64,000 bases of DNA from Microbacterium rhizosphaerae. GTDB taxonomy: Bacteria; Actinomycetota; Actinomycetes; Actinomycetales; Microbacteriaceae. Of this stretch, positions 25,464-35,010 are shown one piece after another. Under the pieces are notes generated by a model. It saw nothing but the letters and a program-made list of their open reading frames with translations. It did no database searches and was not told the origin of the DNA. Made by a program: the position numbers and the translations under genes. The DNA lies in NCBI RefSeq assembly GCF_034120055.1, contig NZ_CP139368.1, positions 62,001-126,000 of the forward strand. Reading direction: 5' to 3'. Numbering within the stretch: the first letter of the stretch is position 1; every line of letters begins with the position of its first letter.

Positions 25464-26414
25464 ATGTCCGTCATCACACGCCCGCCACGGCGACGTGCCG
25501 TCTACCGGCCGCCGGCGCCGCTCGGCGGGCGGCCAGGCACCAGACGTGGGCAGGCGCGCATCGCACTGGCCTTCCTGCTCCCCGCGCTCGTCATCCTGCT
25601 CCTCTTCGTCGGCTGGCCCATGGTGTCGGCGCTGCGTCTGTCGTTCACCGACGCGAGCGGTCTCGGCGGCGAGAACTGGGTAGGCCTCGCGAACTACGTC
25701 CGCATCTTCACCGACCCGAGGATCCTCGGGACACTCGTGACGACCGCTTACTACACGGTGCTCTTCGCGCCGCTGGCGATCGCTGCGGCGCTCCTGCTCG
25801 CGATGCTGCTCAACAATCGGCGCCTGTTCGCGCGCGGCTTCTTCCGCACGGCGCTGTTCCTGCCGTTCGTCGTCTCACTCGCGGTCGCGGCGTTCGCGTG
25901 GACCTATCTGATCGACCCTCAGGTGGGTCTTGTCAGCTATTGGCTGCAGGGCCTCGGGATCCACCTCGGCAATGCTCTGCAGGATCCTGCGCTCGCGATG
26001 CCGACCGTGGTGCTCGTCGCGGTCTGGAAGAGCTTCGGCTTCTACATGGTGATCTTCATCGCGGGCCTGCAGGAGATCCCCGCCTCGCTGTATGAGGCCG
26101 CGACGATCGACGGTGCCGGCCCGTGGCGCCGTTTCACCAACGTCACTCTCCCCCAGTTGAACAACACGCTCGCGTTCGTCGTCGTCTTCGCGATGATCGC
26201 GGCGCTGCAGGCGTTCGACCAGATCTACGTGATGACCGGCGGCGGCCCGTACCGCACCACACAGACCGTGGTGATGGAGATCTACGACAAGGGGTTCAAG
26301 CAGCTCGATCTCGGGCTCGCCACAGCGCTGTCGTATGTGCTGCTGGCCGCCACGCTGATCCTGAGCCTCATCCAGTTCCGATTCTTCGGGCGTCGAGAGG
26401 GCGACATCGCATGA
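25464..26414 (+). CDS. Sugar ABC transporter permease (MalF type)
   Basis: A 316-residue membrane protein with six predicted helices. The EAA loop that contacts the ATPase is EAATIDGAGPWRRFTNVTLP. The first helix is LPALVILLLFVGWPMVSALR, and the late segment TGGGPYRTTQTVVMEIYDKGF is diagnostic of the carbohydrate MalF group. Start is ATG at 25464 with AGGAG upstream. It overlaps the next permease by four bases (ATGA). Part of the LacI-controlled importer. Confidence 0.94.
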   Translation: MSVITRPPRRRAVYRPPAPLGGRPGTRRGQARIALAFLLPALVILLLFVGWPMVSALRLSFTDASGLGGENWVGLANYVRIFTDPRILGTLVTTAYYTVLFAPLAIAAALLLAMLLNNRRLFARGFFRTALFLPFVVSLAVAAFAWTYLIDPQVGLVSYWLQGLGIHLGNALQDPALAMPTVVLVAVWKSFGFYMVIFIAGLQEIPASLYEAATIDGAGPWRRFTNVTLPQLNNTLAFVVVFAMIAALQAFDQIYVMTGGGPYRTTQTVVMEIYDKGFKQLDLGLATALSYVLLAATLILSLIQFRFFGRREGDIA

Positions 26415-27259
26415 GCGTCACGATCGGTATCCGGCGGTCCCGGCGAGCGGCCGATCGCTGGCTTCTCACGGTCGCAGCACTCGTCGTCACTGCGCTCGTT
26501 CTGCTGCCCATCGTGATCATCGCGGCCACCGCCTTCAAGCCCGCGGCCGAGATCAACGCGTATCCGCCCACCCTGCTGGCGGCCGAGTGGACACTCGACA
26601 ATTTCGCGCGCATCTTCCGTGATCTGCCCTTCGGGCGGCTCTTCGTGAACAGCTTCGTCTTCGCGGGCGGTGTCACGCTGTGCGCGCTCTTGTTCGACTC
26701 GCTCGCGGCCTACGCCCTCGCGCGCATCGATTTCGCGGGGAGCCGCCTGCTGCTCATCGTGATCGTGGCGAGTCTCATGATCCCGTTCCAGGCGACGCTC
26801 ATCCCCGTGTACCAGCTCGTCGCGCAGTTCGGATGGGTGAACACCTTCGCGGGGATGATCATCCCGCGCGCCGCAGACGCCTTCGGCATCTTCTTCCTGC
26901 GCCAGTTCTTCGTGTCCCTCCCGCGCGATCTGGACAACGCTGCGCGCATCGATGGTGCGGGCGAGTTCCGCATCTTCCGCAGCATCGTGCTGCCGAACGC
27001 CGTGCCCGCACTCCTCACCCTCGGCATCTTCACGTTCGTCAACAACTGGAACGACCTGCTGTGGCCGCTCGTGATGACGACCGCGCCCGAGATGGGCACG
27101 ATCACGTCCGGGCTGACGCTGCTCACCGGCCCGAGCGGCATCATCCCCTACGGCACGATGATGGCCGGCTCGCTGATCGCGGTGCTGCCGCTGGCCGTCA
27201 TCTTCCTCATCATGCAGAGGCGCTTCATCGAGAGCGTCGCGACGACAGGACTGAAGTGA
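26411..27259 (+). CDS. Sugar ABC transporter permease (MalG type)
   Basis: A 282-residue membrane protein with six predicted helices and an EAA-type loop (DNAARIDGAGEFRIFRSIVL). FIFVNN-like sequence (IFTFVNNWNDLLWPLVMT) is typical of MalG-type carbohydrate permeases. Start ATG at 26411 overlaps the previous stop. Its own stop overlaps the GTG of the glycosidase gene, so transport and hydrolysis genes are co-translated. Confidence 0.94.
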   Translation: MSVTIGIRRSRRAADRWLLTVAALVVTALVLLPIVIIAATAFKPAAEINAYPPTLLAAEWTLDNFARIFRDLPFGRLFVNSFVFAGGVTLCALLFDSLAAYALARIDFAGSRLLLIVIVASLMIPFQATLIPVYQLVAQFGWVNTFAGMIIPRAADAFGIFFLRQFFVSLPRDLDNAARIDGAGEFRIFRSIVLPNAVPALLTLGIFTFVNNWNDLLWPLVMTTAPEMGTITSGLTLLTGPSGIIPYGTMMAGSLIAVLPLAVIFLIMQRRFIESVATTGLK

Positions 27260-28551
27260 CAGCGACGGACGACACTGGCACAGCGAACAGATGGTTCGCG
27301 GATGGCGCCCTGCACCTCGGCCTCGGCATCGAGGACACCTTCGTGCCGCAGGGTGGTCCGGGAGCGAGGCCCATCGACGAGTACGAGCTCACCGAGCACT
27401 ACGTGCGGTGGCGCGAGGACATCGACCTCGCTGCGGACGTCGGGGCCGAATTCCTGCGCTGGGGGATCCCCTGGCATCGCGTGAATCCTGCGCCCGGCGA
27501 GTGGGACTGGGACTGGACCGATCGTGTGCTCGGCCGGATGAGCGAGCACGGCATCCGGCCGGTGGTCGATCTGCTCCACTACGGCACGCCGCTGTGGCTG
27601 GAGCGCCAGTTCGCGCACCCCGACTACTCGCGGCGGGTCGCCGAATACGCGGTCGCCGTGGCGGAGCGCTACGGCGACGCCGTCACCGACTACACGCCGG
27701 TGAATGAGCCGATGATCCACGTGCTGTTCTGCGGCGAGTACGGCTACTGGCCGCCCTATCTCACGGGCCAGGAAGGCGCGACCCGACTCGCGATGGCGAT
27801 CGCGGACGGCTTCGCGCGCACCCAGCACGGCATCCGGGATGTGCTCGGCGAGCGCGCCGTGTTCGTGCACGTGGATGCGTCGATGCGATATGTGGGCGAC
27901 GTCGAAGCTGCCGAGCACCGCGAGACGGCCGCCCGCCTGCGCCATCAGGCGTTCCTCGTCGAGGACCTCGTGACAGGCCGGGTCGACGATCGGCACCCGC
28001 TCGCCGCCATGCTGCTGAGCAACGGAGCCGACCCCGCTCTGCTCGGCGAGTTCATCCGGAACCCGGCGCGGCCGGACGTCATGGGAGTCAACTACTACCC
28101 TCGGCACTCCACCGAGGTTTTCGAGGCCGGCGTCCACCACGCCGGCGGCTTCGCGGACCCGCGCCCGACCCGCGATGACGGCGTGGCAGGTCTGCGCGAG
28201 ATGATCGATGAGTACGCGCGACGTTACGGGGCGCCCGTCATGGTGACCGAGACCTGCGTGACAGGATCCGCCGAGGAGCGGATCGGCTGGCTTCGCGAGT
28301 CGGTCGATGAGGTGGCGCGGATGCGGCGATCCGGTACCCCCGTCGTCGGATACACCTGGTGGCCGCTGTTCGACATGTACGAGTGGACGTACCGGCATGG
28401 GACGGGACCGCGCGCCGAGCACCTGCTCACGATGGGGCTCTTCGATCTCGTGGAGTCGGCGGAAGGACTGCGCCGGGAACGCACGCCGGTGGCGGATGCG
28501 TTCCACGCGCTGGCACGGGCGTCGCAACGGGCGGTGGCGACCCCGAGTTGA
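27256..28551 (+). CDS. GH1-like beta-glycosidase
   Basis: A 431-residue cytoplasmic glycosidase of the family 1 superfamily, divergent and slightly short. The acid/base motif is TPVNEP (E151), usually T-L/F-N-E-P. The nucleophile is in VTETC (E332) where most GH1 enzymes have TENG. Other landmarks are FLRWGIPWHRVNPAPGEWDW and GVNYYPRH. The likely reaction is hydrolysis of beta-linked disaccharides or oligosaccharides taken up by the adjoining importer. The GTG at 27256 overlaps the permease stop as GTGA. Exact specificity cannot be read from the sequence. Confidence 0.8.
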   Translation: MTATDDTGTANRWFADGALHLGLGIEDTFVPQGGPGARPIDEYELTEHYVRWREDIDLAADVGAEFLRWGIPWHRVNPAPGEWDWDWTDRVLGRMSEHGIRPVVDLLHYGTPLWLERQFAHPDYSRRVAEYAVAVAERYGDAVTDYTPVNEPMIHVLFCGEYGYWPPYLTGQEGATRLAMAIADGFARTQHGIRDVLGERAVFVHVDASMRYVGDVEAAEHRETAARLRHQAFLVEDLVTGRVDDRHPLAAMLLSNGADPALLGEFIRNPARPDVMGVNYYPRHSTEVFEAGVHHAGGFADPRPTRDDGVAGLREMIDEYARRYGAPVMVTETCVTGSAEERIGWLRESVDEVARMRRSGTPVVGYTWWPLFDMYEWTYRHGTGPRAEHLLTMGLFDLVESAEGLRRERTPVADAFHALARASQRAVATPS

Positions 28552-28646
28552 GCCGGTGGATCGACCCGGATCTTCGGCGCTGCCGGTAGGGCACCCTCTC
28601 CCCTGCGCCATCACGCGAACCTCGCCCCCTCTACAGAAAGCACCGC

Positions 28647-30164
28647 ATGCTCACCGCACGACTGACCATCGACCCGCACTTCACCGTCGGAACCGTTCAG
28701 CGCCGCCTGTTCGGCGGGTTCGTCGAACATCTCGGCCGCCACGTCTACGACGGCATCTACGAGCCGGGGCACCCGACCGCCGATGCCGACGGCTTCCGGG
28801 CGGATGTCATCGAGCTCGTGCGCGAGCTCGGGGTGTCGACCATCCGCTACCCCGGGGGCAACTTCGTCTCGGGCTTCCGCTGGGAAGACAGCGTCGGCCC
28901 GCGCGCGGAGCGACCGCGCCGCCTCGACCTGGCATGGCACTCGACCGAGACCAATGAGGTCGGCCTGCACGAGTTCGACGCCTGGCTCCAGAAGGTCGGC
29001 AGCGATCTGATGCTCGCAGTCAACCTCGGGACGCGGGGCACCTCCGAGGCGCTCGACCTGCTCGAGTACGCGAACATCCCTGCCGGCACGGCCCGAGCCG
29101 AGGAACGCAAGCGCAACGGACGCACCGAGCCGTTCGCGGTCGAGATGTGGTGCCTGGGCAATGAGATGGACGGACCCTGGCAGCTCGGCCACCGGTCAGC
29201 GGACGATTACGGCAAGCTCGCCGCGCGCACCGCGAGGGCGATGCGGATGCTCGATCCCCGCGTCAAGCTCGTGGTTTGCGGGTCGTCGAGCGCGCACATG
29301 CCGACGTTCGGCGAGTGGGAGCGCACGGTGCTCACGCACACCTACGACGACGTCGACTTCATCTCGTGCCACGCCTACTACGAGGAGCACGACGGCGACC
29401 TCGCATCCTTCCTCGCGTCGGCCGTCGACATGGACCGCTTCATCGAGACCGTCGTCGCGACGGCCGATCACGTGGGAGCCGTGCGCGGGTCGTCGAAGAA
29501 GATCGACATCTCGTTCGACGAATGGAACGTCTGGTACAGCTCACGCTTCGAGAACGTGGACAAGATCGAGGGCATCGATGAGTGGCCGGTGGCGCCTCGC
29601 CTGCTCGAGGACGTCTATTCGGTGGCGGATGCGGTGGTCTTCGGCAACCTCATGATCTCTCTGCTGAAGCACGCGGATCGGGTCACCTCGGCGAGCCTCG
29701 CCCAGCTCGTGAACGTGATCGCGCCGATCATGACCGAGCCGAGCGGGCCGGCCTGGCGTCAGACGACGTTCTTCCCGTTCGCCCTCACGTCGCGCCTCGC
29801 GCAGGGCTCGGCGCTGGAGCTCAAGCTCGACGCACCCGAGTACGACAGCGCCCGGTACGGGAGCGTGCCGCTCGTCGACGCCGTCGCGACGCACGACGCC
29901 TCGACGGGCACCGGCGCGGTGTTCCTCGTGAACCGCTCGACCGAGGAGCCCGTCACCGTTGCCGTCGACATCGCCTCCCTCGGCGCCGTCACGCTGCGGG
30001 AGTCGCACACCCTCGCAGACACGGACGTGTACGCGAAGAACACCCTGAGCGCCCCGGAGCGCGTCGCGCCGCGATCCAACGACAGCGTCCGCATCATCGA
30101 GGGCGAACTCACCGTGACCCTGCCCCCCGTCTCGTGGACGGCGCTCGGCCTCGACCTCGTGTGA
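28647..30164 (+). CDS. Alpha-L-arabinofuranosidase, GH51
   Basis: A 505-residue intracellular enzyme releasing L-arabinose from arabino-oligosaccharides. The TIM barrel contains RYPGGNFVSGFRWEDSVGP, the acid/base E173 in WCLGNEMDG and the nucleophile E292 in SFDEWNVWY. The C-terminal beta-sandwich follows. Length and motifs match canonical GH51. Start is ATG at 28647 with AGAAAG upstream. The 95-base gap to the GH1-like gene shows no clear terminator, so it is probably in the same operon. Together they suggest uptake and breakdown of arabinoxylan- or arabinan-derived oligosaccharides. Confidence 0.95.
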   Translation: MLTARLTIDPHFTVGTVQRRLFGGFVEHLGRHVYDGIYEPGHPTADADGFRADVIELVRELGVSTIRYPGGNFVSGFRWEDSVGPRAERPRRLDLAWHSTETNEVGLHEFDAWLQKVGSDLMLAVNLGTRGTSEALDLLEYANIPAGTARAEERKRNGRTEPFAVEMWCLGNEMDGPWQLGHRSADDYGKLAARTARAMRMLDPRVKLVVCGSSSAHMPTFGEWERTVLTHTYDDVDFISCHAYYEEHDGDLASFLASAVDMDRFIETVVATADHVGAVRGSSKKIDISFDEWNVWYSSRFENVDKIEGIDEWPVAPRLLEDVYSVADAVVFGNLMISLLKHADRVTSASLAQLVNVIAPIMTEPSGPAWRQTTFFPFALTSRLAQGSALELKLDAPEYDSARYGSVPLVDAVATHDASTGTGAVFLVNRSTEEPVTVAVDIASLGAVTLRESHTLADTDVYAKNTLSAPERVAPRSNDSVRIIEGELTVTLPPVSWTALGLDLV

Positions 30165-30344
30165 GCTCCCGGCCGCCGGTTGCGGCCCTGGCCGCTGACG
30201 CCCTCCGAATCCGACCATTCGCCATACATCCGCACGCAGAGATTTTCCGGCGTCGATCGAACGGAGTGCGGCGACGCCATCGGGAGGGACGTTGGTCCCG
30301 CGACGCTGCATCGCGGCGGCTACTCCCGCCGGCGAGGCATCCCC

Positions 30345-31904
30345 TCAGCCGACGCGCACGAACGTCTGCTGCCAGCCCGTCGACCCATCGGGGGCGATGG
30401 GGGTCCGCCTCTGCTCCTGCAGGCGCCCGTCCCGGTCGGTGGCGCGCACCGACAGGGTGTGGCCGCCGGCCGTCGCGTCCCAGGGCAGCGACCACTGCAC
30501 CCACGTGTCCGCGCTCACCGGGGTCGAGAGCTTCGCATCCTGCCAGGCGCCTCCGTCGATCTGGACCTCGACGCGATGGATGCCGACTCCCTGCGCCCAC
30601 GCGACGCCGGCGATGACGGTCGGGCCGGGCGCGAGCGAGCGGTCGACCCGCGGCGTGTCGATGCGGCTGGACAGCTTGATGGGCGCCTTCGCGCTGTAGC
30701 CGCGCGGCGTCCAGTATCCCTGGTCGCCGGCGAACGTCGTCACCTTCAGCCGCGTCAGCCACTTCGTGGCGGATACGTAGCCGTACAGCCCGGGCACGAC
30801 CATGCGGACCGGGAAGCCGTGCTCGAGCGGGAGGGGCTCTCCGTTCATGCCGACCGCCAGGATCGCGGCCCGGCGGGCATCGGTCAGCGCCGACAGCGGC
30901 GTGCCGGCGCTGAAGCCGTCGATGCTGCGCGAGAGCACCATGTCGGCACCCCGTCGCGGGCGCGCGAGCGCGAGCACGTCGCGCACCGGGACGCCGAGCC
31001 AGCGCGCCGTGCCGACGAGGTCGCCGCCGACCTCGTTCGACACGCACGTGAGCGTGATGGCGTACTCGTCGAGGCCCATCCCGAGGAGCTCGTCGAAGGT
31101 GAGCTCCACCCGCTTCTCGACCAGGCCGTCGACGACGAGCCGCCAGGATGCCGGGTCGACGGCGGGCACACTGAGGGCCGTGTCGACGCGGTAGAAGTCG
31201 GCGTTCGGCGTGAACAGCGGCGAGATGCCCCGCACGGGCAGCTCGGCGCCGGCGGGCACCGCGACCCGCGACCCGGGGGAAGGCAGTCGCAGGCGCGCCC
31301 GGATCGCGGCGATGGATGACGGGCCCGCCGACGCGATCCGGGCTCCCGCGAGCGCCGCGACCGCGGCGAGCCCCGCGATCGAGGTGAGCACGAGGAAACG
31401 CCTGCGGTCGACCGCGGCCGCGGGCGCGGCATCCACGGTCCCCCGCCAACGCCGCAGCAGGCCCACGAGGATCCCGAGGACGACCGAGCCGACGACGAAG
31501 CCGGCGAGCGGAGGCAGGAAGGCGAGGCCTCCGGCGGCGGCGCGCGTGGTCGCCGCAGCCACCGCGGCCGCGCCGGCGACCGCGAACAGGGCGACGCCCG
31601 TCCACCGCCGCCAGAGCTCCAGGACGCCCGCGGCGGCTGCCGCCACCAGCGCCCCGGCCGCGAGAGTCGAGAGCAGGAACAGCTTGTCGTTCGAGCCGAA
31701 GAGGGCGATGGCGAACTCCTTGGCCCAGCGCGGCACGGTGTCGACGACGACGGAGCCCACGGCCAGTAGCGGACTCGCGCCCGGAGCCGCGACGAGGGCG
31801 ACGAGCTCCGAGGCGGCGAGGAAGACCGCTCCGCTGACGGCGCCCGCCAGGGCGGCCCAGGCGATGGCGGCCCAGCGGGCACGATTGGTTCGTTTCGATG
31901 GCAC
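30345..31904 (-). CDS. Membrane-anchored molybdopterin oxidoreductase (sulfite-oxidase fold)
   Basis: A 519-residue protein. Five hydrophobic helices lie in about the first 190 residues, then a sulfite-oxidase/YedY-type catalytic domain outside the membrane. The molybdenum-ligand cysteine is C287 in [40 protein letters not shown] and the C-terminal dimerisation domain follow. Actinobacterial homologues are annotated only as molybdopterin-dependent oxidoreductases; the substrate is unknown. It diverges from a fasciclin lipoprotein gene, a pairing seen repeatedly in actinobacteria that suggests a joint envelope function. Confidence 0.88.
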   Translation of the reverse strand: MPSKRTNRARWAAIAWAALAGAVSGAVFLAASELVALVAAPGASPLLAVGSVVVDTVPRWAKEFAIALFGSNDKLFLLSTLAAGALVAAAAAGVLELWRRWTGVALFAVAGAAAVAAATTRAAAGGLAFLPPLAGFVVGSVVLGILVGLLRRWRGTVDAAPAAAVDRRRFLVLTSIAGLAAVAALAGARIASAGPSSIAAIRARLRLPSPGSRVAVPAGAELPVRGISPLFTPNADFYRVDTALSVPAVDPASWRLVVDGLVEKRVELTFDELLGMGLDEYAITLTCVSNEVGGDLVGTARWLGVPVRDVLALARPRRGADMVLSRSIDGFSAGTPLSALTDARRAAILAVGMNGEPLPLEHGFPVRMVVPGLYGYVSATKWLTRLKVTTFAGDQGYWTPRGYSAKAPIKLSSRIDTPRVDRSLAPGPTVIAGVAWAQGVGIHRVEVQIDGGAWQDAKLSTPVSADTWVQWSLPWDATAGGHTLSVRATDRDGRLQEQRRTPIAPDGSTGWQQTFVRVG

Positions 31905-32028
31905 GACGAGTGTTCGTCGCGGACCCCCGCCGCGGATTGGTCCAATCCGATCGGCGGGCGGCGCCGAAACCCTCTATGACCGCCTGGATCGGGGCGGCCC
32001 GAAGGACTCACGCTCCAAGGAGAAGAAA

Positions 32029-32688
32029 ATGCGCACCACCAAGATGTCCCTCGCCGCTGCCGGCGTCCTCGCCGCGGCCGTGCTCGCGCTCACGGCGTGC
32101 ACGTCGAGCTCCGGCTCGTCCACGAGCGACTCGAACACGCCGATGGCGGAATCGACGCCGTCGGCGACGGCGACGATGGATCCCGCCGCGGACCTCGTCG
32201 GGCCCGGCTGCGCCGCATACGCCCAGCAGGTGCCCTCGGGTGCAGGCTCCGTCGCGGGCATGGCTCAGGACCCGGTCGCCACGGCGGCCGGCAACAACCC
32301 GCTGCTGACGACGCTGGTGGCGGCCGTCTCCGGCAAGCTCAACGCGAAGGTCAACCTCGTCGACACGCTGAACGGCGGGCAGTTCACCGTCTTCGCGCCC
32401 GTCGACGACGCCTTCAAGAAGATCGACCCGGCCACCATCGACAGCCTGAAGACGGATGCGGGAGCAGCGACGCTGACCTCGATCCTCACGTACCACGTCG
32501 TGCCGGGCGAGATCTCTCCGCAGGACATCGTCGGCACGCACAAGACGGTCGAAGGCAGCGATGTCACGGTCACGGGATCGGGCGACTCGCTCAAGGTGAA
32601 CGACGCCAATGTGATCTGCGGCGGCGTGCACACGGCGAACGCCACCGTCTACCTCATCGACGGCGTGCTGATGCCGCCGACCAAGTAG
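32029..32688 (+). CDS. Fasciclin domain lipoprotein
   Basis: A 219-residue surface lipoprotein. The signal peptide ends at lipobox LTAC (residues 21-24), followed by a Ser/Thr-rich linker and one fasciclin (FAS1) domain. Its H1 motif is [15 protein letters not shown], the central part is [20 protein letters not shown], and the end is [15 protein letters not shown]. It resembles mycobacterial MPT70/MPT83. FAS1 domains mediate adhesion or protein contacts. The ATG at 32029 has AAGGAGAAG upstream. It is divergent from the molybdopterin oxidoreductase and is closed by a strong hairpin. Confidence 0.93.
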   Translation: MRTTKMSLAAAGVLAAAVLALTACTSSSGSSTSDSNTPMAESTPSATATMDPAADLVGPGCAAYAQQVPSGAGSVAGMAQDPVATAAGNNPLLTTLVAAVSGKLNAKVNLVDTLNGGQFTVFAPVDDAFKKIDPATIDSLKTDAGAATLTSILTYHVVPGEISPQDIVGTHKTVEGSDVTVTGSGDSLKVNDANVICGGVHTANATVYLIDGVLMPPTK

Positions 32689-32709
32689 GCCACCGCCACC
32701 CTGCCAGGA

Positions 32710-32744
32710 GCAGCCGGATCGACCGGGGGGATCGATCCGGCTGC
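32710..32744 (+). terminator. Terminator after the fasciclin gene
   Basis: GCAGCCGGATCGA (32710-32722) pairs perfectly over 13 bases with TCGATCCGGCTGC (32732-32744) across a nine-base loop. Only a weak T-rich tail follows. Confidence 0.7.
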
Positions 32745-32816
32745 TTCGTCGTGTGCGGGACGTCGCCGTCCCGCGAGTGCAGCCGACTCCTCGACCGCAG
32801 GACATCGCTGAAGTTG

Positions 32817-32834
32817 TAACATGTGATGTATGCT
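32817..32834 (+). promoter_or_regulatory. Operator-like dyad overlapping a -10 box, catabolic operon
   Basis: ACATGTGATGT (32819-32829) is a perfect dyad ACAT-GTG-ATGT. A -10-like TATGCT (32829-32834) follows, 40 bases before the first gene of the operon. The sequence ACATGTGA-N2-TAT recurs upstream of the ABC importer at 46092-46104. The GntR/FCD protein at the operon end is the natural candidate to bind both. Confidence 0.5.
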
Positions 32835-32873
32835 CTTTGCACGACGTAGTGCAGAGTCTCGATCAAGGACGAT

Positions 32874-34049
32874 ATGAAGATCACTGGATACCGGGTGCTC
32901 CGCACCCACCGCGACTGGGGTCGTCCCATCGGGGACGTCAACGGTCACATCGCCTCGGGCATCACCGAGGTGCCCGTCGTGATCCTCGAGACGGATGACG
33001 GCCTCACGGGCATCGGCACGGGCTCGGACCATGACCTCGATCGACTCTTCCCCGCGCTCGAGGGCGAGGACCCGCGCGGCGTGAGCGCCCTCTACGACCG
33101 CATGCTCGCCCGTGTCTTCAAGGACGGCCACGGCGGCGCGACGTTCGGCGGGATCGCGACCCTGGACATGGCGCTGTGGGACTTGAAGGCCAAGGCCGCC
33201 GGCGAACCCCTCTGGCGGCTCCTCGGGGGGCGCGACCGCTTCGTGTCCGGGTACGCGTCGGGGCTCGACATCGCACTCGACGACGAGGCTCTCGCCGAGT
33301 TCTATGCGACCATGGCCGACCGCGGCTTCACCGGCGGCAAGCTGAAGGGCGGGCGCGACAGCGCCGCCGACATCCGACGTCTCGGGATCGTCGCCGACGC
33401 GCTGCGCGTCAACTCGCCGCACCCGGCGCTGATGCTCGACGCCAACGAGTCGTGGAACCTGAAGCAGGCCGTCCGCTACGTCACCGCCGTCGAAGAGCAC
33501 CACGATCTCACCTGGGTCGAGGAGCCGCTGCGCCGCTGGGACGCCGTGGGTCACGCGCGCCTGAGCGCGTCGATCAAGGCGGCCGTGGCCACCGGTGAGA
33601 ACCTCACGGGGCTCGAGCAGTACCGCACGCTGCTCGACCAGGGCGCCGTCGACATCGTGCAGAGCGGCTGCATCTGGGGCATCACCCATTTCCTGCGCGT
33701 CGCGTACGCCGCGCACGCGCGCGACCTGCCCGTGAGCCCGGTCGGACTCACGGCCAACGAGGCGGTCGCGCACGCCGCCGCCGCCGTACCCAACCACCTC
33801 GCCTCCGAGGTGCAGGATCTCGGAGCTCCGCTCGGCATCACCATCGATCGCGAGATCAGCGACGGCGGCATCGTGCTCGGAGACTCACCCGGTCACGGCC
33901 TCACCGTCGACGAGGACGCGATCGCCCGCGGCAGGCGCGGAGGCAGCTGGCTGGTGCCGGAGGGCCCGCACGTGAGGTCCCGCCGCACGGGCCTGCGCCT
34001 GGCCGACCCGCACAGCGCGTCGGCGGACGGTTCACGCGGAGAGATGTGA
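32874..34049 (+). CDS. Enolase-superfamily (mandelate racemase/MLE) sugar-acid dehydratase-like protein
   Basis: A 391-residue cytoplasmic enzyme of the mandelate racemase group. The capping domain is residues 1-120 and the barrel carries the KxK pair K156/K158 (GGKLKGG). Magnesium ligands are D189 (LMLDANES), E216 (WVEEP) and E242 (ATGEN); Asp260 lies in VDIVQSG. The site where the group normally has the catalytic His of the His-Asp dyad reads SPVGLTANE, with no His. The expected reaction is dehydration of a sugar acid to a 2-keto-3-deoxy acid. The missing His makes that assignment uncertain. The ATG at 32874 has AAGGACG upstream. First gene of the operon. Confidence 0.85.
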   Translation: MKITGYRVLRTHRDWGRPIGDVNGHIASGITEVPVVILETDDGLTGIGTGSDHDLDRLFPALEGEDPRGVSALYDRMLARVFKDGHGGATFGGIATLDMALWDLKAKAAGEPLWRLLGGRDRFVSGYASGLDIALDDEALAEFYATMADRGFTGGKLKGGRDSAADIRRLGIVADALRVNSPHPALMLDANESWNLKQAVRYVTAVEEHHDLTWVEEPLRRWDAVGHARLSASIKAAVATGENLTGLEQYRTLLDQGAVDIVQSGCIWGITHFLRVAYAAHARDLPVSPVGLTANEAVAHAAAAVPNHLASEVQDLGAPLGITIDREISDGGIVLGDSPGHGLTVDEDAIARGRRGGSWLVPEGPHVRSRRTGLRLADPHSASADGSRGEM

Positions 34050-34050
34050 C

Positions 34051-35010
34051 ATGCAGCTGCGTCCCGGGCTCCACCGCATCCCCGCGCCCCTCGGCGATCG
34101 ATTCGTCGCCCTCTATCTCCTGGAGGGCCCCGACGGCATCCTGCTCTGGGACACCGGCATCGCCTCCAGCATCACCGAGACGCTGCTGCCCTACCTGCGG
34201 GCGAACGGCATCGACCTGGAGCGGTTGCGATGGGCGATCGACTCGCACTGCGACTTCGACCACACCGGCGGCAATGCCGCGCTGAAGGCCGCCGCTCCGC
34301 ACGTCGAGCTGTTCGCCGGAGCCGCGGACGTGCCGATGGCGACCGACCTCCAACGGCTCATCGACCAGAGGTACGGTGAGTTCCGCAGCCTCGACGGCTT
34401 CGACGATCCGCCCGAGACGACCGCCTACATCCGCCAGGTCGCGCAGCTGGTGGACGCGGTGCGGCCTCTGCAGGGCGGGGAGACCTTCGACCTCGGCGAC
34501 CGCATCGTCGAGGTGCTGCACACCCCCGGGCACAGCGACGGCCACCTGTCGCTGTGGGATGCGCAGCGGTCGGCGCTGCTGATCGCCGATGCGACGCTCG
34601 GAGACACCGTGCCCACGGCCGAGGGCATGCCCGCGTTCCCGCCGACGTACCGCGACACCGACCCGTACCTCGCATCCATCCGCACGTTGCGCCGCCTCGA
34701 CCCGCACCTGCTCCTCACGGCGCACTACCCCGTGTACGAGGGCGCCGCCGTCGCCGAGTTCCTCGATCTGTCGGAGCGCTATGTGCGCGTTCTCGACGAG
34801 GCGCTGGCGAACGCGCTCGGCGACGGCGCGGACCACACCACCCTCGAGCTCATCCACCGCATCGCCCCGGATGTCGGCCCGTGGAGTCCCGCCGCCGCCG
34901 AGTACCTGATCTTCCCCGTGTCGGGGAACCTCGAACGGATGCAGCGCGGCGGCCAGGTGACCCTGGGAGACCGCGACGGTCTGCGCACCTGGCGCCGGAG
35001 CGACTCATGA
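34051..35010 (+). CDS. MBL fold metallo-hydrolase (candidate lactonase)
   Basis: A 319-residue protein with the metallo-beta-lactamase fold. Strand 2 and the metal motif are DTGIASS and H66-C-D68-F-D70-H71 (SHCDFDHTGG). This is the variant H-x-D-x-D-H in place of H-x-H-x-D-H. Further ligands are H161 (HTPGHSDGH), D180 (LIADATLGD) and a late His in TAHYPVYEG. MBL hydrolases of this size often open lactones or thioesters. In this operon a sugar lactonase role after the neighbouring dehydrogenase is plausible but unproven. It starts one base after the preceding stop and overlaps the next gene by four bases (ATGA). Confidence 0.85.
   Translation: MQLRPGLHRIPAPLGDRFVALYLLEGPDGILLWDTGIASSITETLLPYLRANGIDLERLRWAIDSHCDFDHTGGNAALKAAAPHVELFAGAADVPMATDLQRLIDQRYGEFRSLDGFDDPPETTAYIRQVAQLVDAVRPLQGGETFDLGDRIVEVLHTPGHSDGHLSLWDAQRSALLIADATLGDTVPTAEGMPAFPPTYRDTDPYLASIRTLRRLDPHLLLTAHYPVYEGAAVAEFLDLSERYVRVLDEALANALGDGADHTTLELIHRIAPDVGPWSPAAAEYLIFPVSGNLERMQRGGQVTLGDRDGLRTWRRSDS

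Noticed and set aside
30165..30344. Possible small gene or RNA between the GH51 and molybdopterin oxidoreductase genes
   Set aside because: Only a weak GC-rich dyad near 30170-30205 was seen, with no start signal or recognisable product.
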